In this document: positions 7,947-16,938 of the stretch, piece after piece | How the letters are laid out: every line of letters begins with the position of its first letter | Position numbering within the stretch: the first letter of the stretch is position 1 | From: Tannerella sp. | GTDB taxonomy: Bacteria; Bacteroidota; Bacteroidia; Bacteroidales; Tannerellaceae | Assembly (NCBI GenBank): GCA_031272455.1 | Contig: JAISTS010000064.1 | Coordinates: 1-46,607, forward strand | Length of the DNA stretch: 46,607 nt | Reading direction: 5' to 3' | Position numbers and translations under genes: made by a program | The notes under the pieces: model-generated | Told to the model about the DNA's origin: nothing | The model's input: only the letters and a program-made list of their open reading frames with translations | The model's database searches: none

Positions 7947-9590
7947 TCAATCCACCACTTTCAGCCTCTCGCCGGCGCTCTTGACTATCTCACGGTAAAA
8001 TTCGGTGTCGTATCCGGGCGTCGTGGGACGTTCGGCTTGACCGTAGCGGTTGCGCTTGAAGGTGCCGTTTTCTTCCTTCTTCACTATACCGTCGAGATAT
8101 TTAACTGTCAGAAATTCACCGAATTGCTTCCATCGCGCCGTTACTTCGTCGGCGTTAGTACAGCTGTACCATGTGAGGAATTGCCGCGCCTCGTCGGGGC
8201 TTTTGGCATACAGTTCGAGCGCCGCCTTTTCGATAGCAGGCAGGGTCGTCTCGTAGCCGCCCTCAATCTCGTTTTGCAGCTTACGAACATCGGTAATCAT
8301 ATCGCTGTAACGGTTATAAACCATATTGGCAACCCAGTTGTGCACCCAAAACGCCGAGGTCCACGAGAACGTCAGCAAATCGCCGTTGCCCACGCGATAA
8401 CATTCCGGCACGTCGAGCGACGACGAATAAACGGGGTTGAAAACGACCATAGCCGCGTCGTCGCAACCGAACCAAGCGATACCGCCAACGACGTCGGGCA
8501 GCCAGTTTCGCATCTGCGCAACGATCACAAAACCTGTCTGTTGCGTAGCAATCGGGCGTTCGTGGAAATATTCCGTGCCGTCAACCTTGTAATTCATCGG
8601 ACGCCAGCGATACGGGGCTTTGAACGGTCCCGCGCCTGCATCCTGCGTCATATCGAGGGCGGTGCCTTCGTAATGGTCGCGCAGATTCTGCTGTACATCG
8701 CGCACGGAAAGCTGGCGCGAAGGCTTGATATAGAGCGGCATAGGCTCCTGCGAAGCATCGCCTTTGATAAAATCGACATAGCGTTCCATCGCCGTGTCAT
8801 ATTTGCGAAAAAACGACCATACACGCGCTTCACAGGCACGCAGACCGCCGAAATCGTAAGGATTATAGGCTTTTGCAAAGCTGAAATCCTTGTCGTCGCC
8901 GCTGTAATAGCCTTTCGAGCGGGCAAACGACACTACGTCAGGCGAATAGAGGCAGTTTTCCTTGTCGCTGAACGGTATCTGCTGTATGCGCGACTGGTTG
9001 GCATGCCCCGCAATGCAGTCGTCGGGAATACGTATCGCCACCCACACAGCGCCCTTATTTCCAACGCCTTTGCCTATCATCTCCATTATCCAGACCTCAT
9101 TTTTGTCGGCTATCGAGAACGACTCGCCGCCGCTGTAATAACCGTATTCGGCAACCAGCCCCGTCATCACCTTGATAGCTTCGCGAGCCGAGCGCGAACG
9201 CTGTAATGCAATGTAAATCAGGCTGCCATAGTCCAATATGCCGGTCGAATCGCGCAGTTCGCGACGCCCGCCAAACGTCGTCTCCGTGATGGCAACCTGA
9301 TATTCGTTCATATTGCCGACCACCGAATAAGTCTCCGCCGCCTGCGCAATCTGTCCGAGCGGCTTGCCCGAATCCCACTCATAGACGTCGAGCATCGCGC
9401 CCTTGTCCCATTTTGCCGCCTTCCAGCGGTACATCTCGCCATACAAACCGTGCGAGTCTGCCGTATAACTGATGATGACCGACCCGTCCGTCGATGCCTT
9501 GCGACCAACAAGCAGGTTAGTACAAGCCCAAACGCTGCCACAAGCCGTAAAAAAGGCAATAGATGCCGTTAAAATCCTTTGTTTTCTCAT
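7947..9590 (-). CDS. Secreted C69-family (U34) dipeptidase
   Basis: 547 residues. I use the ATG at 9590 (MRKQRILTAS), which gives a clean signal peptide ending VWA followed at once by Cys23 (CTNLLVGRKASTDGS). In C69 peptidases the mature N-terminal Cys is the nucleophile, so the signal and propeptide junction fits an active enzyme. Other family stretches are present: SVVGNMNEYQVAITETTFGG, IALQRSRSAREAI, ESFSIADKNEVWIMEMIGKG and GHANQSRI. It should cleave dipeptides in the periplasm or outside the cell. A weak minus-strand promoter lies upstream (TTTC at 9653-9650 and TTTCTTTG at 9629-9622, spacing 20). Its neighbours are unrelated, and it is convergent with the polysaccharide operon. Confidence 0.9.
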   Translation of the reverse strand: MRKQRILTASIAFFTACGSVWACTNLLVGRKASTDGSVIISYTADSHGLYGEMYRWKAAKWDKGAMLDVYEWDSGKPLGQIAQAAETYSVVGNMNEYQVAITETTFGGRRELRDSTGILDYGSLIYIALQRSRSAREAIKVMTGLVAEYGYYSGGESFSIADKNEVWIMEMIGKGVGNKGAVWVAIRIPDDCIAGHANQSRIQQIPFSDKENCLYSPDVVSFARSKGYYSGDDKDFSFAKAYNPYDFGGLRACEARVWSFFRKYDTAMERYVDFIKGDASQEPMPLYIKPSRQLSVRDVQQNLRDHYEGTALDMTQDAGAGPFKAPYRWRPMNYKVDGTEYFHERPIATQQTGFVIVAQMRNWLPDVVGGIAWFGCDDAAMVVFNPVYSSSLDVPECYRVGNGDLLTFSWTSAFWVHNWVANMVYNRYSDMITDVRKLQNEIEGGYETTLPAIEKAALELYAKSPDEARQFLTWYSCTNADEVTARWKQFGEFLTVKYLDGIVKKEENGTFKRNRYGQAERPTTPGYDTEFYREIVKSAGERLKVVD

Positions 9591-9710
9591 AGAAATGTCG
9601 TTTTTTTGATGAATATTTCCGCAAAGAAACAAAATTTGTTGCAAATAACGAAACATCGAGAGCGAGTTTTTTGCAAATTTCCACCATTAAATATTTTTTA
9701 ACGTTTAAAA

Positions 9711-9742
9711 TTTGGAACTCTCAAAATCGTTTCGTATCTTTG
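9711..9742 (+). promoter_or_regulatory. Bacteroidota promoter (TTTG-N20-TATCTTTG)
   Basis: TTTG at 9711-9714 and TATCTTTG at 9735-9742 are separated by 20 bases, an exact match to the Bacteroidota sigma-ABfr consensus (TTTG, 19-21 bases, TAnnTTTG). The first ATG downstream is at 9765, 22 bases from the -7 element. Confidence 0.8.
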
Positions 9743-9768
9743 AGGCGAATAAAAAAGCAATGTGATGG

Positions 9769-9777
9769 AAAAAAAAA
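9769..9777 (+). other. A9 homopolymer that breaks the small lipoprotein's reading frame
   Basis: The ATG at 9765 is followed by G and then nine A. As written, the frame stops after 16 codons at TAG. With eight A (or a +1 shift) the ATG joins the frame that runs without a stop from 9766 to 10158. This is either a sequencing/assembly error, a contingency tract, or a site of transcriptional slippage. Confidence 0.6.
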
Positions 9778-9864
9778 CTAAAAAATGCAATACAGATAGC
9801 CATAGCTACAATTAGTGCGTGGCTCTTCGATATCAAGGCGGGTATTAATCTTTCTCGCCTAAGG

Positions 9865-10158
9865 TTGTTCCTTATTTTGTCGTGTTTTTTTGCAATTTCA
9901 GTTTCTTGTAATTCGGATGAATCACCTTTACATGAATCAACAGGTGTGATTAAATATATTGACCCAATAGATAATTGCGGTGCTTATATGTTTATAACTG
10001 ACGAAAAACAGTATTATAAACCAGATAATCTCCCTGATAAATTTCAGATAGATGATATTAAGGTGAGAATATTATACATAATTACTGAACAAACACATAA
10101 TTGTGGCTTCGGTGGTTATAGACCAATTATCCAAATCATTAAAATCAAAAAAATATGA
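9865..10158 (+). CDS. Small putative lipoprotein, 5' end interrupted by an A9 tract
   Basis: I do not recognise the family. The frame given here starts at a TTG and encodes 97 residues: a hydrophobic stretch FLILSCFFAISVSC ending in a lipobox-like Cys, then a ~80-residue acidic and polar domain with three more Cys (around NCGAY and HNCGFGG) that may form disulphides. TTG is a poor start and the frame is open upstream to 9766. Counting eight rather than nine A at 9769-9777, translation would begin at the ATG at 9765 (MEKKLKNAIQIAIATIS...), 22 bases after an excellent promoter. I think this is the real 5' end. The stop abuts the convergent oxidoreductase gene. Confidence 0.6.
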   Translation: MFLILSCFFAISVSCNSDESPLHESTGVIKYIDPIDNCGAYMFITDEKQYYKPDNLPDKFQIDDIKVRILYIITEQTHNCGFGGYRPIIQIIKIKKI

Positions 10159-11154
10159 TTACACAAAATCTGCCGGAAAACTCACGCCAAGTTGCTGACG
10201 TATTTCGTCGATTATCTCTATCGTTATCAGCGAGTTAGCGTGCGAATTGATTTCCGATTCGCGACGTCCGGTTTGTATAAGGTTTATAAACTCTGCAACT
10301 TCATAATAATACTCATTATGAAGCGTTTGCGGCATTATATTTTCCGTTTTGCCCTTGCGGTGTTTCAGGGTAGCCGAGCCGATAATGTTGATACGGTCGA
10401 GGGTGATAATCCCGTTTTCGCCCTGTATCTCGGTCGGCAGTTGCGAATCGGATATTTTACTGTATAACACCGTAGCTGTCAGACCGTTGCCATACTCAAA
10501 GACCACATTCCCGTGTCCGTCAACTCCGCTGTACAGCTTCACTCCCGAAGCTTTCACCGATTGTGGGCGTCCGAACAGCGCGACCATAGGATAGATCGTA
10601 TAAACGCCGATATCCATTACTGCGCCATTGCTCAGTTCGGGGGTGAAGGCATTCAGCACGACGCCCTCTTTCAGCTTGTCGTAGCGTGAGGAATACTGGC
10701 AGTAGCAGGCGAAATACTGACGGACGTCGCCAATCTGCTTAACAGCCTCGCGCACAGCGCCAAAGGCAGGTGTCAGCGTAGGTTTCATCGCTTCCATCAG
10801 AGTAACGTCGCAGCGGCGGGCGGTGTCGATCATCTGCCTGACTTCCTTAGCATTAGACGCAAAGGCTTTTTCGCACAGCACATGTTTGCCGCGCTCCATA
10901 CAAGCTATGCTCTGCCGCGCATGAAAAGCGTTGGGCGAAGCGATATAGACGGCATCAACAAGTGGACTTTCAGCCATTGCCTCGACGGATGTAAATGTGT
11001 GAGGTATAGAGTGTTTCGCGGCAAACGCCTGCGCTGTCTCGTCCTGTCGCGAACAGACAGCTACCAGCTCGAAGCGCTCGTCTTCGCGTCCGCCTGCAAT
11101 CACCCAGTCGGTAATAAAATTGGTGCCGACCACACCAAAACGTACTTTTTTCAT
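10159..11154 (-). CDS. Gfo/Idh/MocA-family NAD(P)-dependent oxidoreductase
   Basis: 331 residues from the ATG at 11154 (MKKVRFGVVGTNFITDWV); the frame is open upstream but the longer form lacks a sensible start. The N-terminal Rossmann fold shows GVVGTNFIT (dinucleotide binding), VDAVYIASPNAFHARQ and GKHVLCEKAFASN, the EKP-type motif with the Lys that helps catalysis and Ala in place of Pro. The C-terminal alpha/beta domain carries NGAVMDIGVYTIYPMVALFG. These enzymes oxidise or reduce sugars, inositols or their phosphates; the substrate cannot be inferred here. It is convergent with the small lipoprotein gene and divergent from tadA. Confidence 0.88.
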   Translation of the reverse strand: MKKVRFGVVGTNFITDWVIAGGREDERFELVAVCSRQDETAQAFAAKHSIPHTFTSVEAMAESPLVDAVYIASPNAFHARQSIACMERGKHVLCEKAFASNAKEVRQMIDTARRCDVTLMEAMKPTLTPAFGAVREAVKQIGDVRQYFACYCQYSSRYDKLKEGVVLNAFTPELSNGAVMDIGVYTIYPMVALFGRPQSVKASGVKLYSGVDGHGNVVFEYGNGLTATVLYSKISDSQLPTEIQGENGIITLDRINIIGSATLKHRKGKTENIMPQTLHNEYYYEVAEFINLIQTGRRESEINSHANSLITIEIIDEIRQQLGVSFPADFV

Positions 11155-11225
11155 AATTACGTAAATTATTTTTCGCAAAAGTAATAATTTTTTTTGAGAG
11201 AGCGCTGTGTTAAAATATTTATGCT

Positions 11226-11233
11226 TATATTTG
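11226..11233 (+). promoter_or_regulatory. -7 element TATATTTG upstream of tadA
   Basis: A match to TAnnTTTG, 36 bases before the tadA ATG. No TTTG lies at the expected -33 distance. Confidence 0.55.
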
Positions 11234-11268
11234 CCTCGAAAAATTAATAAGCCTGAAAAATAAGAAAA

Positions 11269-11727
11269 ATGACCCAACACGATGCTGTTATGCCTTTTAC
11301 GGACGAGTATTATATGCAGCAGGCTTTAGCCGAGGCGCGTCGGGCTGCCGACGAGAATGAAGTGCCTGTCGGAGCGATAGTTGTGTGCAACAACAGGATT
11401 ATCGCACGTGCGCACAACCAGACCGAGCGCCTGAACGACCCGACGGCGCATGCCGAGATGCTTGCCATCACTGCGGCTACCGATGCGCTGGGCGCCAAGT
11501 ATCTGACTGACTGCGTGCTGTATGTAACCGTCGAACCTTGTGTGATGTGTGCCGGCGCTATTGCCTGGGCGCAGGTCGGCGCATTGGTTTACGGCGCCGA
11601 CGACGAGAAACGCGGCTACCGTCGCTATGCCCCCGACGCCCTGAATACGGCGACAGAGGTGCGTCGTGGTATGCTTGAGAACGCTTGCGCCGAGCTTATG
11701 CGTGATTTTTTTCGCAAAAAACGATAA
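11269..11727 (+). CDS. tadA: tRNA-specific adenosine deaminase
   Basis: 152 residues, the normal size of TadA, which converts A34 to inosine in tRNA-Arg(ACG). Zinc ligands and catalytic Glu are visible: H61-A-E63 (TAHAEMLAI) and P90-C-V-M-C94 (VEPCVMCAGAI). The stretch NEVPVGAIVV...AHNQTE and the basic C-terminus (RDFFRKKR) also fit TadA over other nucleoside deaminases. A second in-frame ATG at 11290 is an alternative start with a more typical N-terminus. The GH92 gene begins 17 bases after the stop and may be co-transcribed. Confidence 0.92.
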   Translation: MTQHDAVMPFTDEYYMQQALAEARRAADENEVPVGAIVVCNNRIIARAHNQTERLNDPTAHAEMLAITAATDALGAKYLTDCVLYVTVEPCVMCAGAIAWAQVGALVYGADDEKRGYRRYAPDALNTATEVRRGMLENACAELMRDFFRKKR

Positions 11728-11744
11728 TAAAATACTGTAAAATC

Positions 11745-13931
11745 ATGAAATTAAGAAACATTGTACCTTTTTTAGCCTCCGTCGCTCTCTTTTTTGCTTC
11801 GTGCAGTCGGACGGCAACCATTTCAACGGATCCGGTTGATTATGTCAACCCTAACATCGGGAATATCAGCCACATGCTTGTTCCCACCTACCCTACCGTG
11901 CACCTGCCTAACAGTATGCTGCGCGTTTATCCTTTGCGTGTCGATTATACGGGTAACCGTCTGAGCGCCTTGCCGTTGATGGTCTCAAGTCATCGCAGCG
12001 CCTCGTCGCTCAACGTCATCCCGTCGGTCGGCAGTGGCAGTGCATTTCCCAAGCCATATTTGAGCTACGACAGCGAGAAGCTGACGCCTTATCGCTATAG
12101 CGTTTACCTTGACGAACAGGATATTACGGTCGATTTTGCGCCTTCGCACCGGAGTGCCGTTTACAGTTTCGGCTATCCCGAAGCCACGCCGGAGCTAACT
12201 TTTCTCGGCGCCCGCAGTTCGCTGAAGTCTGAAGGCAATGTCGTTTCCGGTTCGCAGCCCGTTGGTCGCGGCGCACGGCTGTACGTTTATGCTGTTACGG
12301 ATATTGCGCCTGCGGATGTAAAATCCTCTGCGACAGGCGATACGCTGATGCTGACCTATCCCGCCGGAACGCGGACGCTCGGTATGCGCTACGGGGTGTC
12401 GTTTATCAGCATCGAGCAGGCGCAGAAGAACCTTGAGCGCGAAATCAAAAGCTTTGATATTGAGCCTGTTGCCACAGAAGGGCGGCGTATCTGGAACGAG
12501 GCATTGGGCAAAATCAGGGTCGAGGGCGGCACAGACAACGATAAATCAGTGTTTTACACCTCGCTATATCGCGTTTATGAACGTCCTGTGAATATCAGCG
12601 AAGACGGGCAGTATTACAACGGCTTTGACCATCAGGTACATAGCGACGAGGGGCGTCCGTTCTATACCGACGACTGGATTTGGGATACTTACCGTGCTGC
12701 GCATCCGTTGAGAGTGTTGATTGACAGCCAATTGGAGTCTGATGTTATACATTCATACATACGTATGGCTGAAGCCTCGCCTACACATTCGCTGCCGACC
12801 TTTCCCGGAGTGTCAGGCGACTCACATTCGATGAACTCCAACCATGGCGTGGCTATGATTGCCGACGCGCATATCAAGGGATTGAGCGGTTTCGACCTCG
12901 AAAAGGGCTATGAGGCGGCGCGGACAGCTATCGAAGAGCGCACACTGCTGCCCTGGGCTAATGCGCCTGCAGGCGAGCTGGATGCGTTTTACAAGGAAAA
13001 AGGCTATCTTCCAGCGCTTAAACCCGGTGAAAAAGAGACAGTTGCCAATGCCCACTCGTGGGAAAAACGCCAGCCGATTGCCGTTACTCTCGGCACTTCG
13101 TACGACCATTGGTGCCTGTCTCTCCTCGCCCGCGCCCTCGGCAAGAATGAGGACGCAGAGCATTTCCTGCAATGCTCGTACAATTTCCGCAACGTGTTCA
13201 ATCCCGCGACCGGATTTTTTCATCCCAAAGACCGCGACGGCAATTTTATTCCCGATATCGACTACCGCATTTCGGGCGGACCGGGCGCACGCGACTACTA
13301 CGACGAAAACAACGCCTATATCTATCGTTGGGACGTACAGCATAATATCGACGAGTTGATACGGCTTATCGGCGGCGATGAAGCCTTCGTTGCTGCGCTT
13401 GAAGATATGTATGACACGCCTTACGGAATGTCGCGCTGGACATTTTATAACACCCTGCCCGACCACACCGGCAATGTCGGTATGTTTTCGATGGCAAACG
13501 AGCCGTCGCTGCATATCCCTTACCTGTACAATTATGCCGGTCAGCCGTGGAAAACGCAAAAACGCATCCGCAACCTGTTGGAGCAATGGTTTCGCAACGA
13601 CCTGATGGGCGTTCCCGGAGATGAGGATGGAGGCGGGATGTCGGCTTTCGTGGTGTTCAGTATGATGGGGTTCTATCCTGTAACGCCCGGCTCGGCGAGT
13701 TATGATATAGGAAGTCCTGTGTTCGAGCGCATTACCATCACTTCTGACAAAGGTGATAAGTTCGTTATCGACGCTGCGGGGGCATCGAAAGACAATAAAT
13801 ACATCCAATCGGCTACGCTGAACGGTGAAAATTGGAATAAGACCCGCTTCCCGCATACCGGCATTATCGACGGAGGCACTTTGCAGCTGGAGATGAGAGA
13901 GCGCGCGAACAGAAGTTGGGGGACGGAATAA
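11745..13931 (+). CDS. GH92-family glycosidase lipoprotein (alpha-mannosidase type)
   Basis: 728 residues. Lipoprotein signal: MKLRNIVPFLASVALFFASC, lipid-linked Cys20. GH92 hallmarks follow in order: DYVNPNIGN at the start of the mature protein, a beta-sandwich domain, then an (alpha/alpha)6 barrel with YTDDWIWDTYR, NHGVAMIADAH, ANEPSLHIPYLYN (about 583-595; equivalent to the GNEPxHHxPYLYN motif that carries the general acid) and GDEDGGGMSAFVVFSMMGFYPV (about 624). GH92 enzymes are calcium-dependent exo-alpha-mannosidases. The usual GNDDCGQMSA motif is altered here to GDEDGGGMSA, and the N-terminal region reads differently from most members, so the specificity may differ. It probably faces the periplasm or cell surface and trims host or fungal mannans or N-glycans. 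Confidence 0.88.
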   Translation: MKLRNIVPFLASVALFFASCSRTATISTDPVDYVNPNIGNISHMLVPTYPTVHLPNSMLRVYPLRVDYTGNRLSALPLMVSSHRSASSLNVIPSVGSGSAFPKPYLSYDSEKLTPYRYSVYLDEQDITVDFAPSHRSAVYSFGYPEATPELTFLGARSSLKSEGNVVSGSQPVGRGARLYVYAVTDIAPADVKSSATGDTLMLTYPAGTRTLGMRYGVSFISIEQAQKNLEREIKSFDIEPVATEGRRIWNEALGKIRVEGGTDNDKSVFYTSLYRVYERPVNISEDGQYYNGFDHQVHSDEGRPFYTDDWIWDTYRAAHPLRVLIDSQLESDVIHSYIRMAEASPTHSLPTFPGVSGDSHSMNSNHGVAMIADAHIKGLSGFDLEKGYEAARTAIEERTLLPWANAPAGELDAFYKEKGYLPALKPGEKETVANAHSWEKRQPIAVTLGTSYDHWCLSLLARALGKNEDAEHFLQCSYNFRNVFNPATGFFHPKDRDGNFIPDIDYRISGGPGARDYYDENNAYIYRWDVQHNIDELIRLIGGDEAFVAALEDMYDTPYGMSRWTFYNTLPDHTGNVGMFSMANEPSLHIPYLYNYAGQPWKTQKRIRNLLEQWFRNDLMGVPGDEDGGGMSAFVVFSMMGFYPVTPGSASYDIGSPVFERITITSDKGDKFVIDAAGASKDNKYIQSATLNGENWNKTRFPHTGIIDGGTLQLEMRERANRSWGTE

Positions 13932-13938
13932 TGGGTGA

Positions 13939-14049
13939 ACGGTGGAACGGTACACGGTGGAACGGTTAAACAGTTCAACAGTTAAACGTTTAATCGTTTA
14001 AACGTTTAATCGTTGAATCCCGTGCACCCTGCACCTTGCACCTTGCACC
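13939..14049. repeat. Clustered micro-repeats between GH92 and GH78 genes
   Basis: The 150-base gap is filled with short repeats: ACGGTGGAACGGT twice (13939, 13954), ACGTTTAATCGTT twice (13986, 14002) with a self-complementary TTTAAACG core, and four TGCACC units at a strict 7-base period (14023, 14030, 14037, 14044). No gene or clear promoter is present in the gap. Confidence 0.8.
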
Positions 14050-14081
14050 AAGTAATAAGTAGTCAACTTTTAATTTGCTAA

Positions 14082-16862
14082 ATGATGTTATATTTAAGGA
14101 ATTTGTTAATTGTAATGCTATCAGGCTGTTTGGCGGGCGGATGTTCGCAGAAAACGGGGATTGAGGATTTGCGGTGCGAATATCTTGTCGCTCCGCAGGG
14201 TGTGGATGTCAATAAGCCGCGTTTTTCGTGGCTGTTGAAGTCGTCCGAACGTGCTGTGTATCAGGATGCTTACAGGATAATCGTTAGCGATAACATGCAG
14301 AGTATCAGGGATAAACGTGGAGTATGCTGGGATACGGATGTAGTGCAGTCGGATAACACGGTGAATATCAGGTACGAAGGCTCTGCTCTGGCGAGCAACA
14401 GCACATATTACTGGCGCGTATGTTCGTATCTTAACGGCAAAGAATACTGGAGCCAACCGGCTGAATTTCATACAGGTATGCTCAAGCCGACGGACTGGGC
14501 AGCCCGATGGATAAGCACGGCTGAAGAGATTGAGTCGGGCAGTCCCCTGTTTCGCAAGGAGTTTACCGTAGAAAAGGCTGTGGATAAAGCGTTTATCTAT
14601 TCATCGGCGGCAGGTTTTTACGAGCTTCGGCTGAACGGAGCCAAAGTCGGGCTGGACGTGCTCAATCCTGCGATTACGGACTATCGCAAAACGGCGCTGT
14701 ATGCCGTATATGACATCACCGAGCAGCTGAAAAAGGGCGGAAATGCTATCGGAGTGATGCTTGGCAATGGCGCGTACAATATGCGGCGGGTGCGTGGGCG
14801 TTACAGCTGGGGCGACAGCAAACCGATTGGCAATCCCTGCTTTATTATTCAGCTGAATATCAAATATAAAGACGGCACGGAAGCGGTCATCACTTCCGAC
14901 GGGAGCTGGCGATACACTTCCGGCTTTATTACCTTTAATAATATATACGGCGGCGAAGACTGCGACGCCCGCCTTGAGGTCGCAGGCTGGGATGAAGCCG
15001 GACTTGATGATGCCAAATGGCGGCAGGCTGTCGAGACCGCAGGACCGGGCGGACAGCTCGCCTGGCAACGGATGTCCATCCGCGTAACGGAGACTGTCAA
15101 ACCTGTCGCTGCTACGCGCCCCTCTAAAGGCGTTTATCTCTTCGACCTCGGACAAAATATTGCCGGATGGTGGCGGATAGAATTGTCGGGCGCTGCCGGT
15201 AAGACTTTGAGAATCAGAGGATCGGAAACGCTTAATAATGCACTTTTCCCTAAAGCGCTTGAAGAGGGCGACCGCTTGAGCGACAAATTCCGCTATCATT
15301 CGCACGTATGGACTGACTACACGCCAAAGAGCAATGACACAGAGATTTACGAGCCGCGTTTCTTCTATTCCGGTTTTCGCTATATCGAAGTGGCGGTCAG
15401 CGATTCGACGGATCTGGCTGACTTGAAGGTCGAAGGGCGTGTTGTTGGCTCGGCGCTTGAACGCACCGGCAGGTGGTCGTCGTCGAACGAGCTGCTAAAC
15501 AGCATTTACGAAGCCGGAGTGTGGTCGCAACGCGGCAATATCGTAGGCTATCCGACCGACTGTCCGCACCGCGAGAAAGGTGCGTATAATGGTGATGGTC
15601 AGGTGATTGCCGAGACGTCGATGCACGATTTCAATATGGCGCCGTTCTATGCCAAATGGCTTAACGATATGCGCGAGTCGCAGGAGCCGAGCGGCAGGAT
15701 ACCCAACACCTCGCCGCCGATAGTTGGCGGTATGGGTGGCGGCGTAGCCTGGGGCAGCGCATATATACTTATCCCATGGTGGATGTATCACTATTACAAC
15801 GACATAGAGGTGATGGAAGAGCATTATCCGGCTATGAAAACCTATCTCGCTTACCTGCAGAACTTGGCGCGGACGGACTCCAAGCCCGACGAGCCGTATA
15901 TCATCAATTATTTCGACGGATACTGGTATTCGCTCGGCGAATGGTGCTCGCCCGCGCTTAGCGACTGCCCTAACCACGACGTTGTCAACACATTCTATTA
16001 TTATTACGATGCGCGGCTGATGTCGGAAATCGCTACCGTGCTGGGTTACAGCGACGATGCCATCAGGTTTAAGGCGCTGAGCGACACTGTGGCAACGGCA
16101 TTTATCAGCAGATTTTATAATCCTGAAACAGGCATTTACGGCGTCGATTCGGTTTATCAGACCTATCAGCTGCTTGCCCTCGAAGGCGGACTTTTCCCTG
16201 CCGGCGAGCGCGACAAAGTGATGCAGACGATAGTTGACGACATCGAAGCGCGTGATAATCACCTTAATACCGGCATTGTTGGAACGAAATATCTATGGTC
16301 GGCTCTGTCGGATGCGGGTTATGGCGAGCTTGCCTACAAGATCGCTACTCAGGAAACCTATCCGAGTTTCGGCTACTGGATACGCAACAATTCGACCACA
16401 TTGCTTGAAAAATGGGAGGGAACGGATTCGCACAATCATCAGATGTTCGGCTCGATAACGGAGTATTTTTATCAGTATCTCGCCGGCATTCGCGCACCGG
16501 CAAGAGGCAGCACGACAGCGGGTTACAGGCATATCACGCTGCAACCTTACCTGCCTGAAGGACTTCAGCGTTGCGAGGCGCGAATCCGTACAGCCTCAGG
16601 CGAGATTTACGCGGGATGGAAACGGCAAAACAATCAGTATCAGTATATCGTGTCCATTCCTGCCAACACAGCGGCATCGGTGGTATTGCCCGTTGGCGAC
16701 GCGGCTCAGGCTTCGGTTGTCGAGGGCGGAAAAGCTATCTGGCAGAACGGCACTCTCGTAGGCAATGTGGAAGGTATCGACACGGTCGAAGCGGCTGACG
16801 GTCAGATAATTGTTTCCATCCGCTCAGGCTCGTACAGCTTTGCAATAGCCGATAAAAAGTAA
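14082..16862 (+). CDS. GH78-family alpha-L-rhamnosidase lipoprotein
   Basis: 926 residues. Signal with lipobox CLAGGC (Cys21). Domains follow the GH78 order: an Ig-like N-terminal domain (DLRCEYLVAPQGVDVNKPRFSW, a family signature), a carbohydrate-binding beta domain (FYELRLNGAKVG), then an (alpha/alpha)6 barrel from about residue 440 containing YPTDCPHREKGAYNGDGQ (~490), the acidic-residue region that holds the catalytic acid, then DGYWYSLGEW (~611) and LLEKWEG (~776), then a C-terminal beta domain (GYRHITLQPYLPEGL). It removes terminal alpha-L-rhamnose from plant pectins or bacterial polysaccharides. The start could be either of two adjacent ATG codons. It stands next to GH92 but is separated from it by repeats rather than tightly linked. 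Confidence 0.92.
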   Translation: MMLYLRNLLIVMLSGCLAGGCSQKTGIEDLRCEYLVAPQGVDVNKPRFSWLLKSSERAVYQDAYRIIVSDNMQSIRDKRGVCWDTDVVQSDNTVNIRYEGSALASNSTYYWRVCSYLNGKEYWSQPAEFHTGMLKPTDWAARWISTAEEIESGSPLFRKEFTVEKAVDKAFIYSSAAGFYELRLNGAKVGLDVLNPAITDYRKTALYAVYDITEQLKKGGNAIGVMLGNGAYNMRRVRGRYSWGDSKPIGNPCFIIQLNIKYKDGTEAVITSDGSWRYTSGFITFNNIYGGEDCDARLEVAGWDEAGLDDAKWRQAVETAGPGGQLAWQRMSIRVTETVKPVAATRPSKGVYLFDLGQNIAGWWRIELSGAAGKTLRIRGSETLNNALFPKALEEGDRLSDKFRYHSHVWTDYTPKSNDTEIYEPRFFYSGFRYIEVAVSDSTDLADLKVEGRVVGSALERTGRWSSSNELLNSIYEAGVWSQRGNIVGYPTDCPHREKGAYNGDGQVIAETSMHDFNMAPFYAKWLNDMRESQEPSGRIPNTSPPIVGGMGGGVAWGSAYILIPWWMYHYYNDIEVMEEHYPAMKTYLAYLQNLARTDSKPDEPYIINYFDGYWYSLGEWCSPALSDCPNHDVVNTFYYYYDARLMSEIATVLGYSDDAIRFKALSDTVATAFISRFYNPETGIYGVDSVYQTYQLLALEGGLFPAGERDKVMQTIVDDIEARDNHLNTGIVGTKYLWSALSDAGYGELAYKIATQETYPSFGYWIRNNSTTLLEKWEGTDSHNHQMFGSITEYFYQYLAGIRAPARGSTTAGYRHITLQPYLPEGLQRCEARIRTASGEIYAGWKRQNNQYQYIVSIPANTAASVVLPVGDAAQASVVEGGKAIWQNGTLVGNVEGIDTVEAADGQIIVSIRSGSYSFAIADKK

Positions 16863-16904
16863 AAAAAAATCCAACGTAAGGGCGAACATTAATAAAATTA
16901 TTCA

Positions 16905-16912
16905 TATTTTTG
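16905..16912 (+). promoter_or_regulatory. -7 element TATTTTTG upstream of the YpfJ-like gene
   Basis: Matches TAnnTTTG, 27 bases before the ATG at 16939. No convincing -33 element. Confidence 0.5.
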
Positions 16913-16938
16913 TCGAATTAATTTAAAATGACTCAGCA

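Noticed and set aside
8037-9206. 389-codon plus-strand frame inside the dipeptidase gene
   Set aside because: Shadow of the C69 dipeptidase; composition is Arg/Val/Ile-rich with no recognisable domain.
12822-13955. Long open frame (377 codons) on the minus strand inside the GH92 gene
   Set aside because: It is antisense to a complete, motif-rich GH92 enzyme, has no signal or family motif, and reflects codon bias of the G+C-richer coding strand.
13939-14049. Repeats as a CRISPR array
   Set aside because: Units are 6-13 bases at a 7-base or irregular period, with no spacers of 25-40 bases and no cas genes.
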